From: Raffaelea ambrosiae
Lineage: Eukaryota > Ascomycota > Sordariomycetes > Ophiostomatales > Ophiostomataceae
Reading direction: 5' to 3'
Length of the DNA stretch: 64,000 bases
NCBI GenBank assembly: GCA_002778195.1
Contig: PCDI01000003.1
Location: 186,001 to 250,000, forward strand
The notes below the pieces were generated by a model, which made no database searches, was not told the DNA's origin, and saw nothing but the letters and a program-made list of their open reading frames with translations. The translations under genes were made by a program, and so were the position numbers. Positions 21,180 to 32,548 of the stretch are shown one piece after another (the first letter of the stretch is position 1; every line of letters starts with the position of its first letter).

Positions 21180-22448
21180 ATGCACTCCAGGCTTCTTCTG
21201 TCCGCCGCCCTTGCCGGCCTCATTGTCTTTGCCTGTGCCTCGATTCTCGGCATGCTCCAGCGCAACGGCACCGCGGCTCTGCTTCAAGACCTCAGCGAGC
21301 TGCCCGGCGGGCCCTTGCCGGATGCCCTCGACCGGCCCAGCCGGGACCGGTACACCGGCATCGCCGTGCTCGACGGCCTGCTGCAGACCCTTGTTCGCTT
21401 CTTCTACCCGGTGGCCAATGGCCTGCACCCGTCCGTGTCGCTCTTCTCGCTGGTGTTTTGCGGCCAGGTGCTGTCGCTGCACACGCTCTTCGTGCTCGAG
21501 GGCATGCGGAGCGGGAACGCGTCCACAATGTTCTGGTAGTGAGTCTCCCCGTCGCCCAGCCCGCTAGCAACGAGGCCACCGGCGCTCACGCAAACCCGAA
21601 GCACCACCCTATGGACCCAGCTCTACCAACTCGTGCCTGTGGGCGTGGTCGCGCCCATCTACACGCTGCTGCACGTCTGGCGCTCCCCAGTCTCGCAGCC
21701 GCCGCCGCCGCCGCCGCCGGCGTCTTCCGGCGCTCGGGCCCAGGCCGACTCGCGCTCCGACAACCCCGTGCGCATGCGCAGCGACATGCTGTCGGGCTAC
21801 GTGCCTGCCCTTGTCCTCGGCTTCGTTGTGCCCACCGTTCTGGCCGGCTGGCCGGGACTCGTGGGCCTCGGCGACTTTGCCCACCACCAGGGCACGCTGG
21901 CTTTGTGGCAGGCGTTCCCCACCTGGGTGGGCCTTGGCTTGCTCGTCTCGCGCGCGGCCGCAGGCCTCCTCGCGCGCGGCCGCCCAGCAGACACCGCGCG
22001 CCAAGACGCCAGCCGTGCGCGCTTCACCTACTGCACAATCTTGACTCTCACGGCCGCCGTCCACCTGACGTTGATAGGCTGCGTCGTATTTCCACAATGT
22101 CTCCAATGGCTGTACCCCGATCTCGACGTCGCGGGCATCACTCTCGCCAGCGTCTTCGCGCCCATGTCCGTTGTCCACCCGCACGCCATTGCGAACGCTG
22201 CAGAGGGAATCTTGACGTTGCTGCAATACGACATGTACTGCTCAACCTCGGCCTTGCTTCTCTGGTCGCTGTACCAGGTCTACGTTGTGGAGGGGAGCGT
22301 GCTTGCCGTCGCTCAAGCAACCGCCAAGTCGGCCCTGCGGGCCATTGCCGTGGGCCCCGCCGGTGCCGCCCTGTGGAACATCTGGGACCGCGACGAGATC
22401 GTGCAGGCGCGTTTGGGGGGCCTGGCAGACGAGAAAAAGACAGAGTAA
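21180..22448 (+). CDS. Polytopic membrane protein of unknown function
   Basis: Two exons (21180-21538 and 21602-22448) encode 401 aa; the junction codon rebuilds Tyr in MFWY-TTLWTQLYQ. About seven to eight hydrophobic segments are visible: one at the N-terminus (LLLSAALAGLIVFACAS), one with PVANGLHPSVSLFSLVFCGQ, one with VPVGVVAPIYTLLH, and several in the second half. A proline run of eight residues near position 149, from a CCG repeat, marks a loop. The layout, with the phrase GIAVLDGLLQTLVRFFYPV, recalls integral membrane proteins that accompany some fungal secondary-metabolite genes, but I cannot name a function. The divergent P450 neighbour is compatible with a small metabolic pair. There is no signal for a transporter superfamily I recognise. 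Confidence 0.65.
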
Positions 22449-22675
22449 GAAGCCATTCTCACGGGAGCCAATCAAGGAGGAGCCTGCCATTCCCCACCCA
22501 TGCACAGATGGATCGAACGAGGGGGGAAAGCAAATCGGTGCAGAGTGGCCGTGTCCGCACGGTGCTGCTTTTACAATCGTTCTCTCGTATTAATATATAT
22601 TATGGTCTAGAGTCTCTTGTCGACTCGTACTCGCTCATAAGATCATGACTGACTATGTGGTCTGTGCATGCCCGT

Positions 22676-23779
22676 CTAGTTTCCGTCGTACTCAAATATG
22701 GTGCTGAGCTGTGCCTTCTGGTAGCCGGCGCCCAGAGCCAGCTGCAGCAAGATGCGGGCCTTTTGCGGGTTGAGGAATCCGCCGCCGTAGCCCGCGTCGA
22801 CGCCCGGCTCCACGTAGCCGTCCATGGTGCGCCGCGAGTACACCACGGCCGTGCCCTTCTCCTCGGCCAGCTGCTCGACGACGGCTTTGCCGGCGTCCGT
22901 CCAGCCGCCCGCGCCCATGCCGGCGAGCACGAGGCCCTTGGCGCCCGACGAGACGGCGGCGGCGGCCAGCTTGGGGTTGAGGTCCTGGTGGCCGTACAGC
23001 ACGTCGACCTGGGGCAGGCGGGTGGTCTGGGTGACGTCAAAGTACTGCTTGCCGATGGGGGTGGTCGGCTGGAAGTAGAAGACGGGCTTGATGTCGACAA
23101 AGAAGCCGAGGAAGCCCATCTCGTAGGCCTTGAAGGTGTCGAGCGCGTTGGCGTTGGTCTTGGTGGCGTACCAGGCGCTGAGGATGCGGTCGTTGAGGAC
23201 CACCATGGTGCCGCGGCCGCGGGCGCTGGACGCGCCGGCCAGCGTGACGGCCTCGAGCAGGTTGATGGGCCCGTCGGCGCTGATGGCCGTGGCCGGCCGC
23301 ATGGCGCCCACAATCACGACGGGCTTCTCGCTGCGGATGGTCAGGTCGAGGAAAAAGGCCGACTCCTCGAGCGTGTCGGTGCCGTGGGTGATGACGACGC
23401 CCTGGATGGCGGGGTCGTCCAGCTCCGCCTGCACGAGCTTGCTGAGCTTGAGCAGGATCGCCGTGGTGATGCTGCCCGAGTCGACATTGGCCACCTGCAC
23501 GCCCCGCACGTTGGACACGTTCCAGAGCTCCGGCACGGCCTCGATCAGCAGGTCCACGCCCAGCGCGCCGGCGTCGTACCCTGTCGTCTGCGCGGACGTG
23601 CTGCCGGACCCGGCAATGGTGCCGCCCGTGGCAAAGATGGTGATGTTCGGCAGCGAGGCATTGAACTGCTGGTAGTCCGCCGTGGAACGCTGAAAGAGGA
23701 CCGGGTAGGGGCGGGCGACAACAGCCCGCGGCACGAGCGCCGCGAGGGAGAAGAGGAGAGCGGAAGCAAAGGCATGCAT
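22676..23779 (-). CDS. Secreted L-asparaginase (type II-like)
   Basis: A single exon of 367 aa starting at the ATG of a signal peptide (MHAFASALLFSLAALVPRAVVA); the frame is open further upstream to 23854 but that part is leader. The first catalytic Thr is in IFATGGTIAGSGST and the second in VVITHGTDTLEESAFF, the two signature motifs of the bacterial-type asparaginase family. GAMRPATAISADGPINL, which follows, is the usual third conserved block. The C-terminal domain carries VLAGMGAGGWTDAG. The enzyme hydrolyses asparagine to aspartate and ammonia, outside the cell or in the wall, for nitrogen supply. All catalytic residues look intact. It lies tail to tail with the membrane-protein gene, 227 bases apart. 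Confidence 0.94.
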   Translation of the reverse strand: MHAFASALLFSLAALVPRAVVARPYPVLFQRSTADYQQFNASLPNITIFATGGTIAGSGSTSAQTTGYDAGALGVDLLIEAVPELWNVSNVRGVQVANVDSGSITTAILLKLSKLVQAELDDPAIQGVVITHGTDTLEESAFFLDLTIRSEKPVVIVGAMRPATAISADGPINLLEAVTLAGASSARGRGTMVVLNDRILSAWYATKTNANALDTFKAYEMGFLGFFVDIKPVFYFQPTTPIGKQYFDVTQTTRLPQVDVLYGHQDLNPKLAAAAVSSGAKGLVLAGMGAGGWTDAGKAVVEQLAEEKGTAVVYSRRTMDGYVEPGVDAGYGGGFLNPQKARILLQLALGAGYQKAQLSTIFEYDGN

Positions 23780-25030
23780 CGTGGGAAAGAAGAAAAAAGG
23801 GTGGGGCGGCACGGTCCGGCTGATTGTCTCAAAGTGCACGTGGGCGTACGTCAAGCCAACATGACTTCATTTCCAGAAAACGAGGACCGGCACTTTATAT
23901 GAGCTGGNGGGGGGGGGGGGGGGGGGGGGGGCAGGAAAACGAAGACCCTCTCTTTTATCTTTGACATAATATTTTACGCACGTTTTTGTTCTTTATCAGA
24001 CGTAGCCATGATCATAGTTGTTGGTTGCTTGCCAATGCTTCTAGGCGTCCTGCCAAGGTACCTTTTTTTTTTGTTCTCCTCCATGGCATTCGGCTGGACC
24101 TGCAGGAGGGACCGCCTAGAATTGCTGGGAAGTAGAAGAAAGGCGCTGGAAAAGCGGGCTTGGCACCGTGCTCTTATCTCGGGATTTCCACAAAGTGTAG
24201 ATAACATAATTACCCCATGTCCACACGAACGGCGACTGTCATCATGGTGAATAAAGACGAGTTTGTGCTTATCCTGCACACCGGAACTTCCGGACTGGCC
24301 ACAACCCACTGTGTGCCTTACCGCGGCCGGCCACGCCAACATCGCCATCGCCCAAGATACGGACATCCGCAGCATACGCAAGGAAAGTCAGGAATGGTTA
24401 AGACGTCGGTCGAGGCGGGCCCTTTAGTATGTGGAGTGGTACGAGCACCATTATTAGACCGTCGAGGGTGGCCTGTTGGCTTCGCACGGCGTGAATTCTG
24501 GGAGTGCATGTCTCCCGGCACCGAAGACTAGGTAGCACGAACCGCACAATACTGATCAAGTTTCTGCGTATCTGCTTCTGTGGCACACGGCCTTTGCTCC
24601 AACTGAGCGCACGTGGATGTAAGCAGTTTGCCCGTACCGATCCAGTAGAGAGAGGGGTCCGGGGGGCGCTAGCGGCTCGAGAGAAGAAGTGGGATCCGGC
24701 AGGAGAGTCGCAGCGAGGTGGTGTTGCCGGCCGGTAGCGCCGAACGCTGAATGCGGTGAACACGTTGTTCTTCTGGGAAGATAAGGCCGCAGAGAGGAAA
24801 TGGAAAATCACGCAGCGGACAGTTACCCGGTAGATGGCTTTCGTGTAAGTGAAGCCATTCGCATGTGTTTTTGCGTTGTTTTTACCTTTTTACCATTTTA
24901 ACGACTCGATATTTCCGAGACGCTAACCGTATTTGGATCGTCCATGACATCTTGCAAGTAACAAGTAACGAAAGCGGCTGACCCCGGCGTCGTTGAGCGT
25001 TGTTGTTTTCTTTGCTATGGCTTGTCTGAA
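23780..25030. other. Intergenic, nothing recognised
   Basis: About 1.25 kb holding the asparaginase promoter and the poly-G run. Only short frames without motifs are present. Confidence 0.5.
23906..23931. repeat. Poly-G homopolymer containing an N
   Basis: A run of about 25 G with one N at 23908 lies upstream of the asparaginase gene. It probably marks a sequencing or assembly uncertainty rather than an exact length. Confidence 0.8.
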
Positions 25031-26918
25031 TCAATACGTGTATCGAAAGTTCTTGTTCTCTATATCCGTCTTGTCTTCCCTTTCTGCTCGCAGCCCAAGT
25101 CGAACCGTCGTGTCTACCGTGCCATACGTAGTATCTCGACGCTTGTTCTCGATGACGCAAAGAATCAAGTATAGAATGCTGCTAGCTGCCATAAGAGCAA
25201 ACGCAAACATCAGGGCAGCGATCCCGAGTGGATACGTGGGTGATTGCCGAGAGAGAAACAGCTGCGGTCCCACAATGTTACCGACGGCTGCGCCAAAAAA
25301 GCAAAAAAAGAAAAAGAAAAAAAAACAGAGGTTAGCCAGTTGAGCCATTCATGCAACATGGCCCTTTGCTTCCATATACGAGTGTGGAAATCTCAGTGTT
25401 TGCGTACCGTAGAGAATGGCAGCCATAACGGCCATGAAACTTTTCTTCGTGGTTCCGGCAACATTGGACGATTGCAGACTCAGCATGAAAACCCAGGGGA
25501 CATTGTAGAAACCCATGAGATATACGCCGGCCAGCGAGGCGTCCCTGTACGCCTGGACATCCAGGCTGTGAACCATGACTGCCCCCGCCAGTCCGATGAT
25601 GGACGACACAATCGAAAAGGCACAGCGCACATTGGGAATGAGAAAGGAGACGGCGGTACAGACTGCCCCTCCGACCATGGCGACGGCTGCTTGGGGCGTG
25701 GCCATCAAAACTGTTTTTGTCTGGCTGAAGCCGTACCCGGATATGATCAGGGGATTGAAGTTGGTGATGCCGGCGTTGGCTATGGCGTATCCGAACACGC
25801 ACAACCATATGCAGTAGCACTTGGGGTCGTACAGTGTCTCCAGAACTTGCTTCGCGTTGAATCGCTTTGGAGAGGACGTTAGAAAGATGCAAGAGAATGA
25901 GCGTAAACCCTATCCAGGGCCGAACGCGATTCGCGATCTGCCGAACAAGACTTACCTTGTGCGTTTCCACGCCCGTCTGATTCGAAGTCAGCCGTAGAAT
26001 TGCTAGCTTTTTCTCCTCTTCGTCGAAGAACCAAGCCTTCGACGGAGTGTCCGGCAAGGCAAAGAACACGACCACCCCGACACCCATTGTCACGGCCCCA
26101 TAGATAATGAAAATGTACTACATTCCCTCTCAGCATATGCACAATGGTTCGGATTCCTATTGTACGAAGGCATTGAGAAGAAGGCGTACCAAATAGCAGG
26201 GGAAATTCACCAACCTTCCAAGTGGACAGTGGCCCGTCGATTTTGCCAATGGCATACGAGAGGATGCCACCGAAGATGCCGGCAAATGTATTGTACCAAA
26301 ACGCCGTACGTAGGGGCTGTTCTTCGCGTCGATACCACATGGAGTTTATGATGAGCATGCAGGGTAGCAGAGAGGCCTCGAAGACGCCAAGAAGAAACCG
26401 GATAGTTGCCAGGCCGCCAAAATTGTGGCACGCGGCCATCAGACATACGGCCACTCCCCAGAGAACAAGGCACACCCCGACGTATTTGCCAATGGGCACC
26501 TTGGTGATGAGCCAGAGATTGGGGAACTCCATGACTAGATACCCAAAATAAAAGATGCTGCCGAGCCAGCTGTACTCCTGGCTCTTCAGGTTCGCATCTT
26601 CCCTGATGCCGAACACGGCCGCGTAGCCCAGACCGTTCTACCATGCAATGTCTTTTTGTTAGCAATCTGCTACGAGGTGTACGAATTGCATTTGTAAGCA
26701 ATGCATTCAAAAGAGCTAACCTTGTCGAGAAAAGCCAGAGTCATACTCAGGGTGATCAAAGGCATGATGACCAGGTCAGTCTTGCGAAGTACACGTCTGG
26801 CTTGCTCTTTGGTCAACTGCGTCTCGGCGTCAACCTCGCCATTCTCCTGTGAAAATTTCCGCTGGACGCCCGTCATTTCGACGGAGCGGCGTCTCTTCTC
26901 AGATGTATCGACAGCCAT
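25031..26918 (-). CDS. MFS permease, allantoate/Dal5-type (ACS family)
   Basis: Five exons (26918-26721, 26637-26215, 26117-25956, 25864-25408, 25287-25031) give 498 aa with 12 spans. Characteristic ACS features are the short soluble N-terminus ending LRKTDLVIMPLI, then LAFLDK-NGLGYAAVFG across intron 1, EYSWLGSIFYFGYLVMEFPN, and RFLLGVFEASLLPC. The junctions STWK-YIFIIYGAV, ETHK-RFNAKQV and ILY-AVGNIVGPQLF also restore consensus. In fungi this group includes permeases for allantoate, ureidosuccinate, nicotinate, pantothenate and related organic anions, so the substrate is open. It acts at the plasma membrane. The next gene right is a class IV aminotransferase, also on the minus strand, with which it may form a catabolic group. 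Confidence 0.9.
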
Positions 26919-27435
26919 GGGGTGGGATGTTTTGCTTCGTCCTTTGAGAGATTGAAGAAACTGCCCAGCAGAGATTCAAGAAGTTGCAGATCAACTATGA
27001 AGCTGCTATGACTGCCCCATACAATGACAAGTAAAAAGGATTTCAAGCGCCTCCGAGACCACCAGCGGATTGACATTGTAGAAACATCAAACGTTTATAC
27101 AAAGAACAAAGGAAGCGACAAGAAGGGGGACTACGGCTCGGTGCTCCCCGAGCTAATCTCGCAAGGGCCGAGATGACGGCACCTGGAAGTCAGTACCTGT
27201 AAATCAGTGGAGAATCAAATTCGCAAATCCTACTCGTAGATCATATGATTGGAACCGGCAGCCACCCGGTTCGGACCTGCACCCCAGTTATGCAGTACAG
27301 TTGTATTTCAAGACTCGAACCTGTATCGGGAACATGCATGCGCATATGCGATGGCACATTCACCGCGAGTTGGGGCTGGCAACCGCACATTGTGCGGCCA
27401 AATAATGCGATCAATTCATTCTCACAGCCATCATT
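26919..27435. other. Intergenic, promoter of the Dal5-type permease
   Basis: About 0.5 kb between two minus-strand genes. No additional ORF or RNA gene is supported. Confidence 0.5.
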
Positions 27436-28597
27436 CTACGATGGATTTTCTAAGAAGCGAAGGTCTCGGGGCCGTGTCACGTCGGCCATAATGTCATCCC
27501 TGGATCTCTCCACGTCTCTCGCCACTTCTTCCGCGTACCACTGCTGTATCCGTTCGGTCAGCGGCCCTCTCCCCCCGTCACCGATGTTCCTCCCGTCAAT
27601 CTCCGTGACGTGAAGCTGCGAGGGAAACGTCCCGGTACAGAAGGCCTCGTCGGCACCCCAGGCCTCAGTCAGTGTGAAGTCGAGCTCGCGCACCGTGATG
27701 CCCTGGGCACGGCACACATCGATCGTCTTCTGCCGCGTGATGCCGTGCATCTGGTTGTCCTTGGTCGGCGCCCAGACCTCGTCTCCGCGCACGATGAAGA
27801 AATTGACCGAGTTGCACGTTTTCACAAACCCTCTCAGGTCCAGCATCAGCGCCTCGTCGACGCCCATGACGTTGGCACTGATGCAGGCCTGGACGTCGGT
27901 CGCTTTGGCAATGTGGTTCCACTGCTCGTCTTTCACGTCGGGGGGGCCCCGGCGCACCCACGTCGTGGCGAGTCGCAGACCTCTCGCTTTGGTGGCCGCG
28001 TCGACCGGTTTGATCTCGGGGATGATGACAATGAGCGGAAGGCCGATGTTGACGTGCGGGTTCTGGTACGGGGTGGCCTTGAGCCCCCGGCTGACGACGA
28101 GCCGGATGTGGACGTGCGGCTCCGCGGACATGTCGTTGGAATCGAGCGTATCGTGGACCAAGGAAAGCAGCTCTCCCTTGGCCAGGCCCAGGTCCATGTA
28201 CATGGCCTTGGCGGACTGGAAGAGACGGTCGAGATGCTCGCGGGCAAATTGCACCCGTCCTCGAACGGCGCGGATGCCTTCCTGTTGACGACATGAGTAA
28301 ATTGAAATGGCTATCATTGTCGCGCAGTCTCACTGTGCTCACCCATATGCCATCGCCGATGAGAAAGTTGGAGTCAAAGACAGAAACGACAGCCTGCTCC
28401 CTGGGCACGAGAGTGAAATTTCCGGTCACGCCATCGCGCATCCCGATCTACGTACATGTTGGTCAGGTTCTCTCTGCTATGCGGTAGGGAAGATGTTGCG
28501 AAAACAGTGTAGGACGTACCCGAATAGATGCGTTCTTTTCATTTGGGATGGCTGTGTGGCTTGTCACGCATGTCCCGTTGTTTTTAGGGGCCACCAT
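27436..28597 (-). CDS. Class IV PLP-dependent aminotransferase
   Basis: Three exons (28597-28520, 28447-28343, 28281-27436) join to 342 aa. Exon 1 (MVAPKNNGTCVTSHTAIPNEKN) was found by splicing upstream of the long frame. The class IV fold is recognisable: VPREQAVVSVFDSNFLIGDGIW, then EGIRAVRGRVQFAREHLDRLFQSA at the intron 2 junction, then VHIRLVVSRG. The likely PLP Lys is in WNHIAKATDVQACI, followed by the C-terminal segment with ITRQKTIDVC and EAFCTGTFPSQLHVTEIDGR. This belongs with D-amino-acid/branched-chain aminotransferase-like and amine-transaminase-like fungal enzymes; donor and acceptor cannot be fixed from sequence. A cytosolic location is expected, as no targeting peptide is evident. 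It lies between the Dal5-type permease and a Zn2Cys6 regulator on the same strand. Confidence 0.87.
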
Positions 28598-29135
28598 GGT
28601 GATCCGGTGCTATATCTTACAGCGGTCTTTGCATGCCAAGCTAAAAAGAGTAGATACTGCATTGGTCGTAATATGAAAGAAAGAAATGACGACATTAGAA
28701 ATCAACACCGAGTCGAACAGCCAAAGCCATATGTCCCAACAACTTGCTCGGGGGGTACCGAGGCTAGGTGCTACAGTCGGCAGATCGGAAGCTTGTCTTT
28801 CGGCACCCACCGAGGCTTGGCGGCGGTGTGGACCCCTTGGTTGTGCCACTGTTACTAGGCACGGTTCCCCTATGAAGCCCAGCGAATAGGTGGTCGTTGC
28901 AACGGGACAAAACAGGCCATTTTGGAGGAGCTAGCTAGTCAACTGCACAGTCTGCGAGAAAAGCTTCTCTTCTGGTTTACTACCCGATGCACCGGAATGT
29001 ATGCGTTCTAAGCCGGGGGGGTATTGGTACGAACTGACTCCAGCAACACCGGGGAGAATTCAGCAGCTGTACATGCTGTGTTGCCCACCTAGTCAAGAAG
29101 AAATGCCTGTGCGTTTGCTGAAAGGCGAGCTCGTC
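28598..29135. other. Intergenic, promoter of the aminotransferase
   Basis: About 0.54 kb between the aminotransferase start and the 3' end of the Zn2Cys6 gene, both on the minus strand. Nothing further is recognised. Confidence 0.5.
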
Positions 29136-31453
29136 CTACAGGAAATTCGACTGATTGGGCATCTGAGGCTGGATTTCCCCAATAACAGAGCTGTACCAAT
29201 CTGTAAGAGCACCATCCATGTCGGCCATGTCACGATTGAAGAAATCGACGACCTGGTCCATGTAGTCCTCCATCCCTCGGTTTTCCGAGAAGAGCCAGAG
29301 CTCTTGTGTTCCGTCCAAGCTTGTCTCCTCGGGGAGATTCAACGGGCTGACACTCGGTGGGTCTGACGGAGCCGGCAGCAGATCGGTGCCAGTCGGCGCG
29401 CGCTGGCGTGATGCCGGCCCATACACGCTCATTCGTACGGCTCTCAAGAGGTCTCGGTATTTCATCATATCCGGGTCCTTCATTTGATCAATGCAGTGCT
29501 CCATGAGCTCGACACAAATGGCCGTGTCGTTGCTATGCCGATACAACGTGCCCGGATCCAGTGTTGAATCTCCACTCGGCGCATTCGCAGATTGCCTGAT
29601 ATCCCTGTTATTAATATATACACATCAAAGCGAAGCCCGGGATAGTTGGGACGCCATACCAGTCACAATAGAGCGCAGCAAGGCCCACCATGAGGATGTC
29701 GTGAAGTGTACGGAACGACCTGCCGATTGCCGAAGCACCGTGTTCTGCTTTGAGCTTCACCCACTGGCGAACAGCGCTGGACACAGCCCTCGAGCATGTG
29801 GCCGCCATCTGATGGGACGGAATCATAAACGTGGGCGATGGCCGATTCAGCACGAGTAGTATGAGACAGTATTCGATCTCCATTTCGGAGGATTCCCGCG
29901 AGCGCTTGATGTTCAGGAGGTCGAACTCTCTCTTCCAAACTTCCAGATCCCGGTGGATGGCGTCAAACTGCGTGCAGATCTCTTGGAAGGATGTAAACAG
30001 GGTCTTGCCGTCCGGGCCCCGGGAAATATACACGGATTCCAACACGCGGCCGCCGATCTGTCGCAGCCGTATCATGTAGTTCAATATTTTCACGCCATGC
30101 GTGTGGAACAGTGGCGCGGCATGCTCCTCCAAGCCCTGGAGGCTGTCCATACGCGAGGGCATCGGCTGGAGCGCGCGTATGGCGTGGTCCCGGATCGACA
30201 GCACACGACCCGTCACCAGGGCCACTTGCCGCTCCAGGTTGTAGATGCACCACCACGTGCGGTTGCGTATCTCCAGCTCCTCGGCGCTGAAGCCCCAGTC
30301 GTCGTTGTGGCGGTGCAGCCCGAGCTCGATGGCGACGGACATGGCATAGCGTGTCAGATGCCAGAGGTCCCGGTGCAGGCGCCGTATGCACGAGTTCAGC
30401 ATCCAGATCGTGAGCAGGACCACGGCCTGCAGGCCCGGAAGATCGCGTGCGCTGTCGTGGAAATCGAGGAAGAACCGCAGACTCGTCCGGAAGTAGCCCT
30501 GCGCATCGTTCATGTCCATCGCGGCCACATACGCGTCGTTTTCGGAGCACTCGGCAGAAGAAAGCGCCAGCACCACGAACACCAGAAACTTGTCGTGGCT
30601 GCTGCATGTTCGTGGGTCCTCATATATCCTCCGAAACGTTCGCCGCAGGGACGGAAGCTGGACAAACGGCCAGTAGACATGGATCCGGGAAAGGTAGCTG
30701 TGGAACAGGATCCTGGCAATATGGCGCGGTGGAAGTGCAGCGTTGCTCTCCGTCAGATCGGGCACCGCACTATGACTCGGCGGTTGTGAAGAGCTGGATG
30801 GAGGCGTCAGATTCAACAGCTTGAAAAATATCCGAGCAAAGGTTGAGCCTGCCGCACTGCCCACTGCGAGAAGACGGGTTAGCGCCAGAGACTGCAACGC
30901 ACAGGCATGAAGACGAAATCCTTCCGTTCCAACCCCCCCCCCCCTCCCCCTCTGGTGGCTTACTGTATTGGCTTTCCGAAAGCTTGGGAGTCCCGCCGAT
31001 GGCCAGGATGCCTACTTCGTCGGCGTCCTTGCGTATCTCGTCGGCCCAGGTCTGAATATCTGCTCCGCCTTGACCAGCACCACTTGACCGTGGGTCGAGT
31101 GCGGGGGACACGGCCACTGAAGCCGGGGCAGTATGCGTCCTGGTCGCCTCATCTAACCTGTACTGGAGGTGGGAGATTCTTTCCTGCAGACTCACGATCG
31201 CGGCATAGGGATAGGCGACAAACTGGGAAATATCGCACTGCTCGTTCTGGCGTTTGCAGGCAGCACATTGTGGCACCTGAAGGTCACACTACCCTCGTGT
31301 GTCAACGAAAGCTGGAGTCATGGTCCGTTTCTCGGAAATTTACGACGGGTGGGACTTGCAGTCCGCTTTTTTATTCACCTTGACTTTGCGTGCACGGCAT
31401 CGGCTACAGGCTTTGGAGATGGCCGGTTGAAAATTGAACGCCTGCCCGTCCAT
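29136..31453 (-). CDS. Zn2Cys6 transcription factor with fungal-specific TF domain
   Basis: Four exons (31453-31379, 31288-30964, 30863-29660, 29604-29136) encode 690 aa. The zinc cluster is split by intron 1: ACSRCRARKVK-CDLQVPQCAACKRQNEQC, giving the CxxCx6Cx6CxxCx6C spacing. A short heptad-like linker follows (IVSLQERISHLQYRLDEA). The fungal-specific TF (Fungal_trans) domain covers roughly residues 180-520, with LSRIHVYWPFVQLPSLRRTF, YAMSVAIELGLHRHNDDW and NRTWWCIYNLERQVALVTGRVLSI. It is a nuclear DNA-binding regulator. It is transcribed divergently from the polyol dehydrogenase, with about 1.1 kb between the two starts, and downstream on its own strand lie the aminotransferase and permease. 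It is the natural candidate regulator of this group, but that is inference from position. Confidence 0.9.
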
Positions 31454-32548
31454 GGTTGGAGTGGCTCCGTGCGGAAGATGCGAGCGAGCAACCCGGCAGT
31501 GTGGCAATACCCGTGTCCTTACGAGGCGTAGGAGTACACAAATTGGGATTTGGCGCAAGGGTTATCAGCAGGAACAGGCCTGAAGACCGTGGGAATGGGC
31601 TGGTGACAACGGCACGATGCCCATATTGGGGGCTCTTGTGCAGGCGTTATCAGTGGACACAATAACGTCATCAAGGCAAGTAATAGTCATGTGATCAGCA
31701 CAGGAGCGTAGTCCAGCTGGCGATAAGGCGTTGAAGAGACCCAAGCTCTGCTTCCAAACAGTTGTTGCGAGGCTGGGAAGGAGGGCGTGCTGGGATCAAG
31801 GCTAGCAGTGTCTCTTGGACGTAGACCCGTGTTTGATTTGGGGAGATGGCTGTAGGTGAGATTCACCCAGAGCTTTGAGGGGTAGGCTGCCCCACTGCAA
31901 CAAACCAGTGTCTCATTTTGTCAGACGACAGCAGCATACGGTCACTGAATTTGCTGTCGGGGTGACCTGGCGAACGTCGACAGACCGTTGCCAGCTCTTC
32001 TGGGGAGAACGATAGTATGGGAGGCCAACAATGTCTTGCTCTAGTAGTATCGTGTGTTGTGGCAAGCAAAGTGTTGGATGAACAGGCGTGCTGCAAACAT
32101 CTTTACGCGCCAGTAACAGAGACAGGAAAAGTGCAGCACTAGCGGCGTCTGCGTGGTAGAAGTCCAGGGCGAAGTTTCTTGCTCCTGCTGATGGTGGTGC
32201 GATGACTTCCCATGGCTCCATGGCTGGCGGTTGGCGGTTGGCGGTCGGCGGCAGCGGAAGGCGGAAGGCGGAAGGCGGAAGTGGAGGGTGGCGGGTGGCG
32301 GATGGCCGAGACAAGCAAGCTCAGCACAAAAGTGGGTCCATGGCTTACACGAAAACCGCGATCACACGCTGCTGTCTGTGTATGCCGAACGCACCAAGGA
32401 GAGCGTGCCGGTCATCGGGAGGTCCACGAGCCGACAAGCGTGCGGCACGAGACAAGTTGGACGACCTTTGACTCCAAAAACGCCGTTGGCGATGAGAGCA
32501 ATTCTGACAACGTAGGTGGACATTGGTCCATCATCCACAGCCGACGAA
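31454..32548. other. Divergent promoter region, regulator / polyol dehydrogenase
   Basis: About 1.1 kb between head-to-head genes. It carries the GGCGGNN minisatellite near 32221-32306. No ORF with recognisable motifs is present. Confidence 0.5.
32221..32306. repeat. GGCGGNN minisatellite
   Basis: Around eleven imperfect 6-8 nt units, first GGCGGTT, then GGCGGAA, then GGCGGGT, run head to tail about 250-330 nt upstream of the polyol dehydrogenase ATG. It is one-sided in purine content, so it could form unusual structure, but no function is shown. Confidence 0.75.
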
